Shown here: positions 1-5,935 of the stretch, piece by piece
Position numbering within the stretch: the stretch's first letter is position 1
Layout of the letters: each line of letters starts with the position of its first letter
Assembly: GCA_007121575.1 (NCBI GenBank)
Contig: SKKJ01000119.1
Location: forward strand, 1-5,935
Direction: 5' to 3'
Origin: Natronomonas sp.
Lineage (GTDB): Archaea; Halobacteriota; Halobacteria; Halobacteriales; Haloarculaceae
Length of the DNA: 5,935 bases
Made by a program: the position numbers and the translations under genes
The notes under the pieces: generated by a model
Told to the model about the DNA's origin: nothing
Databases searched by the model: none
What the model saw: only the letters and a program-made list of their open reading frames with translations

Positions 1-1139
1 ATCGGCGTGGCAAACCCGCCGACGAACTCGACGAGGAGTGTCGCCAGTCCCGTTCCGGTCAAGATGCCTGCAATCCCGGCGTAGAACGGAAACTGGAAGA
101 TGACTCCCGAGATGTTCGTCACGCTCTCGCGCATCTGGTCGACAAGTGTAACGGGACGAACCCAAAGCAAGACCGCGAGCGTGATGAAAAGCGCGTTGAT
201 GCTGTTGAGCGTGAGATTCGAGATACCACCGGGCTGGAGCACCCACGCGTCGAGGACGAAGTAGGCGGGAAAGAGCGCTATCGAGAGACCGATGATCCGG
301 GAATCGTTCAGCCTGTCGGCCGCCCGGTCACCGCCGGCGGGTTGACTCACCGTGCTACCGATACGCTTACCGGTTTCGTCTACGGGTTGTCCTCCGTCGG
401 CGACCGTTGCGGTGTCGATTTCTTCCGGTTCGACGACGGAGTCTATTTTCCGGTAAGCTGCCGTCGGTAATTCGCGAATATTCTCCTTCGGGTGGAGAAG
501 TCCCATCACCACGGGAATTACGAGCAGAAGTGTCCCCGTCGTCACGATGTTCGGTAGGCTTCCGATGGTTTCGGAGATAGGGATTTCTTGGCGATACTGT
601 GGCTCCCAGGCACCAGGGATGAGCGAGGAATCGGCCATCATCAGACTCACCGACGACGTGAGTCCACCGTGGTACACCATCAGGCTCGTGTAGCCGGCCG
701 CGGCCAAAAGCGGATAGTGAACCGAGATTCCCTTCCGCTTGCACTCGTAGCCGACGCGCTTTGCCATGATGGCACCGACGATGAGACCGATGGCCCACGA
801 GACGAGCGCGGCCGCCATCGCGACGAAGGAGACGAACCAGATGGCGGTGAACTGCGAGTTCGGGACCCGGGCGAGCTTCTCGAGTTGGACGGTGAACTTC
901 GGCGACTTCGCAATGGCGTCGCCGGCCATCAACAGAACGGCGATCGAGGCCATGAAGGGCAACAGCGTCCAGACGCCGCCGTTCCACGCCCGCATGGTTT
1001 GCTGTGGGCCGGTGCCGGTCGCAAGCGCTGCCGCGACGGCAACGAACGTCAGCACAATGGCGATGACGTACGGATCGGGGATGTACTCTTCAGAGAGGTC
1101 CGAACATCGTTCCCCCAGCCGACGGAGAATAGAGAGCAT
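1..1139 (-). CDS. Short-chain fatty acid transporter, AtoE family (3'-truncated by window edge)
   Basis: An integral membrane carrier of the AtoE / SCFA_trans family, expected to move short-chain fatty acids across the cytoplasmic membrane. My reverse-strand translation gives 379 residues without a stop. It matches remembered E. coli AtoE (about 440 aa) along its whole length: YIPDPYVIAIVLTF at residues 19-32, WAIGLIVGAIMA at 115-126, a Gly/Ser-rich YHGGLTSS at 156-163, the RLNDSRI segment after the central loop (276-282), and FQFPFYAGI at 358-366. Hydrophobic spans fall near 24-42, 56-72, 97-127, 141-170, 198-215, 282-300, 311-327 and 353-373. About 60 C-terminal residues are missing. The hydrophilic loop at 217-281 is longer than in E. 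coli AtoE. The ATG at 1139-1137 is chosen because family similarity begins just after it; an in-frame GTG lies four codons upstream. No Shine-Dalgarno site is seen, so a leaderless transcript is likely. The gene diverges from the deacylase gene. Family is secure; the actual substrate is not. Confidence 0.9.
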   Translation of the reverse strand, partial: MLSILRRLGERCSDLSEEYIPDPYVIAIVLTFVAVAAALATGTGPQQTMRAWNGGVWTLLPFMASIAVLLMAGDAIAKSPKFTVQLEKLARVPNSQFTAIWFVSFVAMAAALVSWAIGLIVGAIMAKRVGYECKRKGISVHYPLLAAAGYTSLMVYHGGLTSSVSLMMADSSLIPGAWEPQYRQEIPISETIGSLPNIVTTGTLLLVIPVVMGLLHPKENIRELPTAAYRKIDSVVEPEEIDTATVADGGQPVDETGKRIGSTVSQPAGGDRAADRLNDSRIIGLSIALFPAYFVLDAWVLQPGGISNLTLNSINALFITLAVLLWVRPVTLVDQMRESVTNISGVIFQFPFYAGIAGILTGTGLATLLVEFVGGFATP

Positions 1140-1204
1140 ACGACCGACCACAGAAGCGACCGTGATCAAAACTTCGACCGAGAGTTTTTGCGGTCCCCTC
1201 CTGC
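1140..1204. promoter_or_regulatory. Divergent promoter region between transporter and deacylase genes
   Basis: The 65 bases between two divergent start codons must hold both promoters. Two AT-rich tracts are seen. CAAAACT at 1167-1173 reads AGTTTTG on the minus strand and lies about 30 bases before the transporter ATG. AGTTTTTG at 1183-1190 lies about 28 bases before the second in-frame ATG (1214) of the deacylase gene. Those distances fit TATA elements of leaderless archaeal transcripts. The two tracts are also arms of an imperfect inverted repeat (one A/T base longer on the right) around a 9-base spacer, so the same DNA could bind a dimeric regulator. Assignment as TATA boxes is inference; neither is a good consensus match. 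Confidence 0.45.
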
Positions 1205-2278
1205 ATGGTACGCATGAAGTCGACACATTCGGACCCCGAACCGTTCCAGTATGACGCGGAAGTCGAGCCAGGCGAGAAACGTCATCTCCGATACGAGGTT
1301 GGAGAGACGTATCTCGGCGATTCGGTAGAGATCCCGATAACGATCATCAACGGGAAGTTTGACGGCAAAACGGCGTTTTTCAGCGCAGGGATTCACGGAG
1401 ACGAACTCAACGGCGTCAAGGTCGTCCAAGAGATCGCCGACCGGTACTCCCCACAGAACCTCCACGGGACGCTCGTCTGTCTGCACGTGTGTAATATCCC
1501 CGCCTACGAGGCACAGCAGCGATACACCCCGATCTACGATCAGGACATGAACCGCGCGTTCCCCGGGAACGCCCGCTCGAACACGACCGAGCGTATGGCT
1601 CATCAGATCTACCGACGGTTTATTGCACAGTGTGACCTCGGCATCGACTTTCACACGTCCACCCGGAACCGGACGACGATCTATCACGCCCGGGCAGACC
1701 TCACAAACCCGGGCGTCAAGCGACTGGCGCGGGCGTTTGCGACGAACGTCGTCCTGTACGGCGAGGGTGATAACGGGGCGCTCCGGTCGGTGGCGACCGC
1801 CGACGGTATCCCGACGATCACCGTCGAGATGGGGCGTGCTCACCGGTTCCAACCCGTGCTCATTGAGAAGGCACTCGAAGGCGTCGAGAGCGTGCTCGCC
1901 GAGTACGAGTTCCTCCCTGAGGAGCCGGTCCGCTGGCCGGGGTGGTACAAGACGACGGCCGCCGATAGCACGAAACGGTGGCTCCGCGCAGATACCGGCG
2001 GTCTCGTCGAGATGAAATGGGGCCCGTATCCCCTCGTTCACGAGGACGAGGCGATCTGTACGATCACAAACCACTTCAAGACCGAAGAACACGTCATCAC
2101 CGCACCGTTCGACGGGCTCATCGTCGGCGCACTGGAGAACCCCGTCGCAGCCCCCGGTCACCCGCTGTGTCACATCGTTCGGCTCGATCGAGAGACGCTC
2201 ACCGAGATCGAACGGGAAATCAGACAGGGGGAGTTCGACGGCTATCGTGCCCACGGGGACGTCTGGGCGGACGAGTAG
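1205..2278 (+). CDS. Succinylglutamate desuccinylase/aspartoacylase family zinc deacylase
   Basis: A cytoplasmic metallohydrolase of the AstE/AspA family (zinc-carboxypeptidase fold), which cleaves an N-acyl amide to give an amine and a carboxylate. Of 357 residues, the catalytic domain covers about 40-235. The zinc-ligand motif GIHGDE is at 62-67 (His64, Glu67), the arginine motif DMNRAFPG at 114-121, the third zinc ligand in DFHT at 148-151 (His150), and the probable catalytic glutamate in TVEMGR at 206-211 (Glu208). A C-terminal beta domain (about 260-328) contains the family-typical TGGL and APFDGLIVG segments. All key residues are present, so the enzyme should be active. Length fits the family. 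No signal peptide or membrane span is seen. There are two possible in-frame starts, ATG 1205 and ATG 1214; spacing to the AT-rich tract at 1183-1190 slightly favours 1214. The substrate is not identifiable: aspartoacylase, AstE, ectoine-pathway DoeB and other deacylases share these motifs. The divergent short-chain acid carrier hints at a small acyl product. Confidence 0.9.
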   Translation: MVRMKSTHSDPEPFQYDAEVEPGEKRHLRYEVGETYLGDSVEIPITIINGKFDGKTAFFSAGIHGDELNGVKVVQEIADRYSPQNLHGTLVCLHVCNIPAYEAQQRYTPIYDQDMNRAFPGNARSNTTERMAHQIYRRFIAQCDLGIDFHTSTRNRTTIYHARADLTNPGVKRLARAFATNVVLYGEGDNGALRSVATADGIPTITVEMGRAHRFQPVLIEKALEGVESVLAEYEFLPEEPVRWPGWYKTTAADSTKRWLRADTGGLVEMKWGPYPLVHEDEAICTITNHFKTEEHVITAPFDGLIVGALENPVAAPGHPLCHIVRLDRETLTEIEREIRQGEFDGYRAHGDVWADE

Positions 2279-2281
2279 GAA

Positions 2282-2303
2282 TATCGGGTGAGTATCGAGT
2301 GAG
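2282..2303. repeat. Two-copy 11-bp tandem repeat after the deacylase stop
   Basis: TATCGGGTGAG (2282-2292) is followed at once by TATCGAGTGAG (2293-2303), with one mismatch, starting four bases after the deacylase stop codon. It looks like a small slippage duplication in non-coding DNA. No function can be assigned. Confidence 0.6.
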
Positions 2304-2331
2304 CGGTCCAATTTCGCTTTGTTCGGCCAGC

Positions 2332-2371
2332 GTGACATTCTCCCCCGCGTTAACGCGGAAGGGTCCCACGG
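2332..2371 (+). repeat. Perfect 14-bp palindrome in an IS200/IS605 right-end-like context
   Basis: CCGCGTTAACGCGG at 2345-2358 is a perfect palindrome. It is preceded by GTGACATTCTCCC (2332-2344) and followed by AAGGGTCCCACGG (2359-2371), so extra C and G runs flank the stem with a two-base bulge. From memory, a GTGACATNCTCCC lead, a GC hairpin and a TCCCAC-like tail are typical of the right end of IS200/IS605-family (tnpB-carrying) elements in haloarchaea, where the hairpin is recognised by the TnpA transposase. No tnpB or tnpA coding sequence is seen on either side, so this would be a solitary end, a relic or a tiny non-autonomous element. It could instead simply be a hairpin downstream of the deacylase gene; there is no following T-run to make a clear terminator. 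Confidence 0.5.
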
Positions 2372-2463
2372 CACCGCAACCGCTGGAATGACAGTTCGCC
2401 ACGGACCCAACTCCGATCGCTCCTGTCGCTTCACGAACGACACCACCGTTATGTCCTCGAAAC

Positions 2464-2477
2464 GTCTACCGATAGAC
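2464..2477. repeat. Small inverted repeat just before the small membrane protein gene
   Basis: GTCTA (2464-2468) and TAGAC (2473-2477) are perfect inverted arms around CCGA, ending three bases before the ATG at 2481. It could be an operator or an mRNA hairpin at the start site, or chance. The gene has no better promoter than the weak AT-containing GTTATG at 2448-2453, about 28-33 bases upstream of the ATG. Confidence 0.35.
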
Positions 2478-2480
2478 AGT

Positions 2481-2654
2481 ATGACAGAGAACGCGACCCG
2501 GCCGAAACCGTCGATCGGAAATAGGATATTGGATACGGTTATCGGCCTCGGTGCGATGTTGATCTTGCTTCCGGTCGCGCCGTTTATTCTCCTGCTCTGG
2601 CTGTGGGATCGGTTCAAGAATCGAGAGAAAGCGGAGAACGAACTCGAGCCTTGA
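2481..2654 (+). CDS. Small single-span membrane protein, function unknown
   Basis: A 57-residue protein that I do not recognise. A polar, basic N-terminus (residues 1-18, with R7, K9 and R15) leads into one hydrophobic helix at about 19-42. This helix carries a Pro-X-X-Pro kink (PVAP, 31-34) and a tryptophan-rich end (WLW, 40-42). A short highly charged tail follows (DRFKNREKAENELE, 43-56). The reading frame is open further upstream, with ATGs at 2451, 2388 and 2319. The added residues show no protein-like character, use codons that are rare in these genomes (CTA, ATA, AGT), and cross the palindrome at 2345-2358, so ATG 2481 is preferred. Many haloarchaeal genomes carry short one-helix proteins of this layout. 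It has no cysteine pairs or zinc motif and no toxin signature. The MFS gene follows 105 bases later but appears to have its own promoter. Confidence 0.65.
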   Translation: MTENATRPKPSIGNRILDTVIGLGAMLILLPVAPFILLLWLWDRFKNREKAENELEP

Positions 2655-2682
2655 CGACACCGGCCAACGCTTTTCACCACAC

Positions 2683-2711
2683 AACGCGCTTCCGACGACG
2701 AGGAACGCGTT
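2683..2711. promoter_or_regulatory. Stem-loop upstream of the MFS promoter
   Basis: AACGCGCTTCC (2683-2693) pairs with GGAACGCGTT (2702-2711): a 10-bp stem with one bulged C and an 8-base loop GACGACGA. It lies 28 bases after the small membrane protein stop codon and ends about 10 bases before the TATA-like tract of the MFS gene. It may be an operator for a dimeric regulator at an upstream-activator position, or a hairpin at the 3' end of the small gene's transcript. No T-run follows on the plus strand, which weighs against a simple terminator. Confidence 0.45.
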
Positions 2712-2720
2712 CGCCGCGAG

Positions 2721-2735
2721 AGAAATACGTAATAC
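2721..2735 (+). promoter_or_regulatory. Probable BRE/TATA element of the MFS gene
   Basis: AGAAATACGTAATAC is the most AT-rich tract in the gap. A purine-rich AGAAA resembling a TFB recognition element is followed by TACGTAAT, about 27-34 bases before the ATG at 2760. That spacing suits an archaeal promoter giving a leaderless or nearly leaderless transcript. No Shine-Dalgarno site precedes the ATG, which agrees. Confidence 0.5.
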
Positions 2736-2759
2736 CGTGCCCCACCAGCCTCTTGATCG

Positions 2760-4082
2760 ATGTATGGACTCTCTCGTGAGGAGTTCCGATTCGCACTACT
2801 CATCGGTTCCTCGCATTTCACACAACATGCGTATTATCGTCTTCTCCCGCCGCTAATTCCGGTTTTGGCGGTCGTACTGGCGTATCCGCTCTGGCAACTC
2901 GGGCTGTTGATCTCGTTGTATCAGCTCAGTTCGGGAATCGCGCAAGCGCCGATGGGCGTCCTCGCAGACCGCGTCGACCGGCGCTATCTCCTGCCGACGG
3001 GCCTGGCGCTTACCGGTGCCGCATACATCGTCTTCGCCGCTGCACCGATACTTGGCGAGCAGATTCCGGCGGCGACGGTGTTGGGCTACGGGTTCGAAGG
3101 CGACTTTCTGATCATGTCGCTTGCGATGATGATCGTCGGTATCGGCCTCTCGGTCGTGCATCCAGCCGGCTATCCGATGATCACCGATAACGTCAGCGAT
3201 GCCAACAAGGGCAAACTGTTCGGAATTTTCGGTGCGTCCTCGAAGCTCGGCGACGCCGCGATCCCGGCGGCCATCGCCGTGCTTATTCTGCTGTTCAGGT
3301 GGGAACAGATCATCCTGCTTTTCGGCGTCATTGGCCTGCTATATGGGATCGGCCTCTTTTTGGTACTCGGCGGCGAGCGATACGAGACGGTTCCAGCCGG
3401 CCAACAGCGGACGGAAACGCAAGCCGTTTCGAGCGAAACACCCCGCGATCGCCGGACGTTTCTGTACCCGATGACCGCGGTCTATCTGTTTTTTATCTCC
3501 AGCATGCTGACGACGAGAGGGCTCAACTCGTTTCTCCCGGCGTTTCTCGTCGCCGTCTACGCCTATTCGCTGCAGATCGGCGGCGTCGCGGTCGGTGCCG
3601 AATCGATCGCGAACGTGTTCTTCGCGGTGCTTTTGCTCTCCGGTGCGCTCATGCAGTTGGTATTGGGCGGCATGGCCGACAGCCACAGCCCGCGGCGGCT
3701 CATCATCTACTGTATGACGCTGGCGACGGTCGGAACCGTCGCGCTCGCAACAGTCGATCTCCACCCGCTCTTGTTGTTATTCGTTATCGTCATATTGGGA
3801 ACCGGACTCTACGGGGTGAATCCACCCCGGGACGCGTTGATAAGCGATCTCTCACCGCCCGAATACGAAGGTCGTGCGTTCGGCTACATATTTACGGCCG
3901 CGATGGTGACCGCCGCGCCGTTACCGACGGTGATCGGTTACGTGCTCGAAGCCGTCGGGATGCGCGAAGGATTTCTTTTGCTCGCCGCCGGACCGATTCT
4001 CGCCGCGCTCTGTATCGCGCTTCTGTACTCCGATCGGATCTACATCGAGAAGCCGGACCCGACGGTCGAGACGTCAGATTGA
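2760..4082 (+). CDS. Major facilitator superfamily transporter, fosmidomycin-resistance-like
   Basis: A 440-residue secondary transporter of the cytoplasmic membrane with the usual 12 helices in two halves. The N-terminal half (1-204) begins with SSHFTQHAYYRLLPPLIPVL (17-36), which resembles the opening of the fosmidomycin-resistance (Fsr) branch. It then has a loop 2-3 motif A, GVLADRVDRR (66-75), and helix 4 ending in VHPAG (133-137), where Fsr-like carriers also have a His-Pro. A charged cytoplasmic loop (205-233) joins the halves. The second half repeats motif A in weaker form as GGMADSHSPRR (303-313). ATG 2760 is chosen because the protein starts a few residues before helix 1 and the TATA-like element is correctly spaced. 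Fsr-branch members are drug or small-molecule exporters, but similar haloarchaeal proteins have no known substrate, so export is only a guess. It converges on dnaK and is not in an operon with it. Confidence 0.88.
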   Translation: MYGLSREEFRFALLIGSSHFTQHAYYRLLPPLIPVLAVVLAYPLWQLGLLISLYQLSSGIAQAPMGVLADRVDRRYLLPTGLALTGAAYIVFAAAPILGEQIPAATVLGYGFEGDFLIMSLAMMIVGIGLSVVHPAGYPMITDNVSDANKGKLFGIFGASSKLGDAAIPAAIAVLILLFRWEQIILLFGVIGLLYGIGLFLVLGGERYETVPAGQQRTETQAVSSETPRDRRTFLYPMTAVYLFFISSMLTTRGLNSFLPAFLVAVYAYSLQIGGVAVGAESIANVFFAVLLLSGALMQLVLGGMADSHSPRRLIIYCMTLATVGTVALATVDLHPLLLLFVIVILGTGLYGVNPPRDALISDLSPPEYEGRAFGYIFTAAMVTAAPLPTVIGYVLEAVGMREGFLLLAAGPILAALCIALLYSDRIYIEKPDPTVETSD

Positions 4083-4088
4083 TACACG

Positions 4089-4109
4089 AAAATACCCGCT
4101 TGAACGCGG
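4089..4109 (-). terminator. Possible dnaK terminator hairpin
   Basis: Read on the minus strand, 22 bases past the dnaK stop, CCGC and GCGG arms (4109-4106 and 4099-4096) enclose a 6-base loop and are followed closely by TTTT (4092-4089). The stem is only 4 bp, so this is weak. Archaeal termination needs mainly the T-run, which is present. The plus strand lacks a matching T-run for the MFS gene. Confidence 0.3.
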
Positions 4110-4130
4110 TTAATCCGGGGGACGGATCAG

Positions 4131-5935
4131 CTACTCTTCGTCTTCATCGGCTTCGTCGTCGACCACGTCTTCGAAATCCGCGTCGACGAACTCTTCGCCG
4201 CTTCCCTGCTCGCCGCCGGCACCGCCAGCACCCATACCGCCGGGGCCTGCGCCGCCCATGCCGCCCATGCCACCCATACCGCCGGCACCGCCAGCGCCCA
4301 TTCCACCCATGCCGCCAGCACCTTCAGCGCCCGCGGCCTGCTGTTGATACATCTGCTTGCCGATCTCCTGTAACGCCTCGGTGAGTTCCTCGGTCGCGTC
4401 GGTGAGTTCCTCGGTCGAGGCTTCTTCGTCCTCAACGACTTCGCGGAGGTTCTCCATCGAGGCCTCGATATCGCTTCGGATTTCGTCGTCGACGGCCTCC
4501 TCGTTCTCTTCGAGGAGCGTTTCGGCGCGCTGCAGCGTCGATTCGGCGTCGTTTCGGGCCTCGATCCGCTCGCGGCGTTGTTTGTCCTCTTCGGCGTGTT
4601 CTTCGGCCTCCTCTTGCATCCGCTCGATCTCCTCATCGGAGAGGCCAGCACCGCCCTCGATGGTGATATCCTCGCTGTTGCCGGAGCCTTGATCTTCGGC
4701 GGAGACGTTGACGATCCCGTTTTCGTCGATATCGAACGAGACTTCGATCTGTGGCGTTCCGGCCGGAGCCGGCGGAATGCCGGTCAGCTGGAACGCGCCC
4801 AGCAGTTCGTTCTCCTCGGCGATTTCGCGCTCGCCCTGAAACACGCGGATGTTGACCGACGTCTGATTCGGCGCGGCCGTCGTAAAGACCTTCGAGGCAT
4901 CCGTCGGGATCGTCGTGTTCTTGTCGATGAGTCGTTCGAAGAGCCCTCCTTTAACCTCGATACCGAGGCTGAGCGGCGTGACGTCGAGGAGAACGACGTC
5001 GTCGACGTCACCGGAGAGCACGCCGCCCTGAATCGCCGCGCCCAACGCGACGGCCTCGTCGGGGTTGACGTTCTTTTTGGGCTGCTGGCCGGTGAGTTCC
5101 TCGACTTTCTCTTGGATCTGTGGCATCCGTGTCGAACCGCCGACGAGGATGACCTCATCGATCTCGCCCTTCGAGTACCCGGCGTCCGAAAGCGCTTGCT
5201 CAGTCGGGCCGACGGTCCGGTCGACGAGATCGCTGGTGAGCGATTCGAACTTCGCCCGCGAGATCTTCTCTTCGAGGTTGAGCGGTCCCTCGTCGGTGGC
5301 CGCGATGAACGGGAGATTGATCGTCGCCTCTTTCCGCGAAGAGAGTTCGATCTTGGCTTCTTCGGCGGCCTCGGTCAGCCGCTGAAGCGCCTGTCGATCC
5401 TCGCGGAGGTCGATTCCGTGTTGGTCTTCGAAGGAGTCGGTGAGATACTCGATGATCGCTTCGTCCCAGTCGTCGCCACCGAGGTCGTTGTCACCGTTGG
5501 TCGCGACGACCTCATAGACGCCGCCGCCGAGGTCGAGCACCGATACGTCGAAGGTACCGCCGCCGAGGTCGTAGACGAGGACCGTCTGATCGGTGTCGTC
5601 ATCGAGGCCATACGCCATCGCGGCCGCGGTCGGTTCGTTGACGATGCGTTCGACCTCGAAGCCAGCGATCTCGCCGGCGTCTTTCGTCGCCTGACGCTGT
5701 CGGTCGTTGAAGTACGCCGGAACCGTGATAACCGCCTTTTCGACGTCGTCTCCGAGATACTCCTCGGCGTCGCGTTTGATCTTCTGGAGGATCATCGCAG
5801 AGATCTGCTCGGGAGTGTATTCGTCGTCGTCGATCGAGACGGTGTAGTCGTCCTCGCCCATATGACGTTTGATCGATCGAATCGTCTTCTCAGGGTTCTG
5901 GACGGCCTGGTTCTTTGCTGGTTTCCCCACGAGTC
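4131..5935 (-). CDS. dnaK: Molecular chaperone DnaK (Hsp70), N-terminus beyond window
   Basis: The ATP-dependent Hsp70 chaperone of the cytoplasm, which binds exposed hydrophobic segments and works with DnaJ and GrpE. About 600 residues are visible. Counting the Val encoded at 5930-5928 as 1: the nucleotide-binding domain has the [20 protein letters not shown] segment (66-85), the second Hsp70 signature [12 protein letters not shown] (119-130) and the third, [10 protein letters not shown] (261-270). The interdomain linker is [12 protein letters not shown] (312-323). The substrate-binding beta domain has [22 protein letters not shown] (split around 394-415), followed by a highly charged helical lid (about 430-535). 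A Gly/Met/Ala tail (534-573) and an acidic end containing FVDADFEDV close the protein. The frame is still open at the window edge (Leu-Val-Gly-Lys), and about 50 residues with the first ATP-binding loop are outside. Glu/Asp enrichment fits a halophile. The gene is intact as far as visible. grpE, if in the usual order, would be upstream outside the window; dnaJ does not follow. Confidence 0.98.
   Translation of the reverse strand, partial: LVGKPAKNQAVQNPEKTIRSIKRHMGEDDYTVSIDDDEYTPEQISAMILQKIKRDAEEYLGDDVEKAVITVPAYFNDRQRQATKDAGEIAGFEVERIVNEPTAAAMAYGLDDDTDQTVLVYDLGGGTFDVSVLDLGGGVYEVVATNGDNDLGGDDWDEAIIEYLTDSFEDQHGIDLREDRQALQRLTEAAEEAKIELSSRKEATINLPFIAATDEGPLNLEEKISRAKFESLTSDLVDRTVGPTEQALSDAGYSKGEIDEVILVGGSTRMPQIQEKVEELTGQQPKKNVNPDEAVALGAAIQGGVLSGDVDDVVLLDVTPLSLGIEVKGGLFERLIDKNTTIPTDASKVFTTAAPNQTSVNIRVFQGEREIAEENELLGAFQLTGIPPAPAGTPQIEVSFDIDENGIVNVSAEDQGSGNSEDITIEGGAGLSDEEIERMQEEAEEHAEEDKQRRERIEARNDAESTLQRAETLLEENEEAVDDEIRSDIEASMENLREVVEDEEASTEELTDATEELTEALQEIGKQMYQQQAAGAEGAGGMGGMGAGGAGGMGGMGGMGGAGPGGMGAGGAGGEQGSGEEFVDADFEDVVDDEADEDEE
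4212..4331 (-). repeat. Gly-Met-rich low-complexity repeat in the dnaK tail
   Basis: This in-frame degenerate repeat of GGM/GAG units encodes about 40 residues with six methionines and almost only Gly, Ala and Met otherwise. It sits between the DnaK lid and the acidic C-terminus. On the plus strand it appears as iterated GCCGCCCAT-like 9-mers. Such tails vary in length between Hsp70 proteins and are prone to slippage. Confidence 0.85.

Noticed and set aside
588..1254. Plus-strand frames opposite the AtoE-family gene.
   Set aside because: They are antisense to a clear membrane transporter and have no recognisable protein features.
2319..2480. N-terminal extension of the small membrane protein from upstream ATGs (2319, 2388, 2451).
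   Set aside because: The extra residues are low in coding character, use rare codons and run through the palindrome; the membrane protein is complete from 2481.
1166..2821. A 551-codon open frame on the minus strand opposite the deacylase and small membrane protein genes.
   Set aside because: It runs antisense through a gene with all catalytic motifs intact, crosses intergenic DNA, and its translation is Arg/Val/Asp-rich without domains. Long antisense frames are expected opposite G/C-third-position haloarchaeal genes.
4212..4331. Iterated 9-base units considered as a CRISPR or minisatellite array.
   Set aside because: The units are in-frame Gly/Met codons of the DnaK tail with no unique spacers.
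3299..4384. Plus-strand 361-codon frame overlapping the MFS gene and the dnaK end.
   Set aside because: It is a frame-shifted shadow of the MFS gene, extremely Arg-rich, and continues across the convergent gap into the antisense of dnaK.
5928..5930. GTG at the right edge as the dnaK start codon.
   Set aside because: The frame continues upstream to the window edge (Leu-Val-Gly-Lys-Pro), and the conserved first ATP-binding segment of Hsp70 is missing, so the Val is internal and the true start is outside.

Overview
The window reads as chromosomal DNA of a halophilic archaeon (class Halobacteria). The reasons are G+C-rich coding sequence with G/C-biased third positions, very acidic proteins, no clear Shine-Dalgarno sites at the starts, AT-rich promoter-like tracts about 25-35 bases before start codons, and a DnaK whose sequence and acidic Gly/Met-rich tail look like haloarchaeal DnaK. 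Genus cannot be told from the sequence alone.

Layout. (1) Positions 1-1139, minus strand: most of a short-chain fatty acid transporter of the AtoE family, with its C-terminus cut off by the window edge. (2) A 65-base divergent intergenic region with a near-symmetrical pair of AT-rich tracts. (3) Positions 1205-2278, plus strand: a zinc-dependent deacylase of the succinylglutamate desuccinylase/aspartoacylase family. (4) A 202-base non-coding stretch, 2279-2480. It holds an 11-bp tandem duplication, a perfect 14-bp palindrome in a context resembling the right-end hairpin of IS200/IS605-type elements, and a small inverted repeat touching the next gene. (5) Positions 2481-2654, plus: a 57-residue single-span membrane protein of unknown function. 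(6) A 105-base gap with a strong stem-loop followed by a TATA-like element. (7) Positions 2760-4082, plus: a 12-helix major facilitator of the fosmidomycin-resistance-like type. (8) A 48-base convergent gap. (9) Positions 4131-5935, minus: dnaK, lacking only its first ~50 residues, which lie beyond the window. There is no gene-free stretch longer than about 200 bases.

How the parts may work together. The divergent transporter/deacylase pair is the only arrangement that suggests a shared pathway: an amidase of this family releases a carboxylic acid (often acetate or another short acyl group), and the neighbour is a carrier of short-chain acids. This is inference from gene order. The MFS gene and the small membrane protein run in the same direction but are separated by a hairpin and a promoter-like element, so they are probably separate transcription units. 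dnaK is convergent with the MFS gene and no dnaJ follows it here.

I found no clear-cut novel multi-gene system. The items most worth a second look are the IS605-like solitary hairpin, the stem-loop in front of the MFS promoter, the symmetrical divergent control region, and the small membrane protein.
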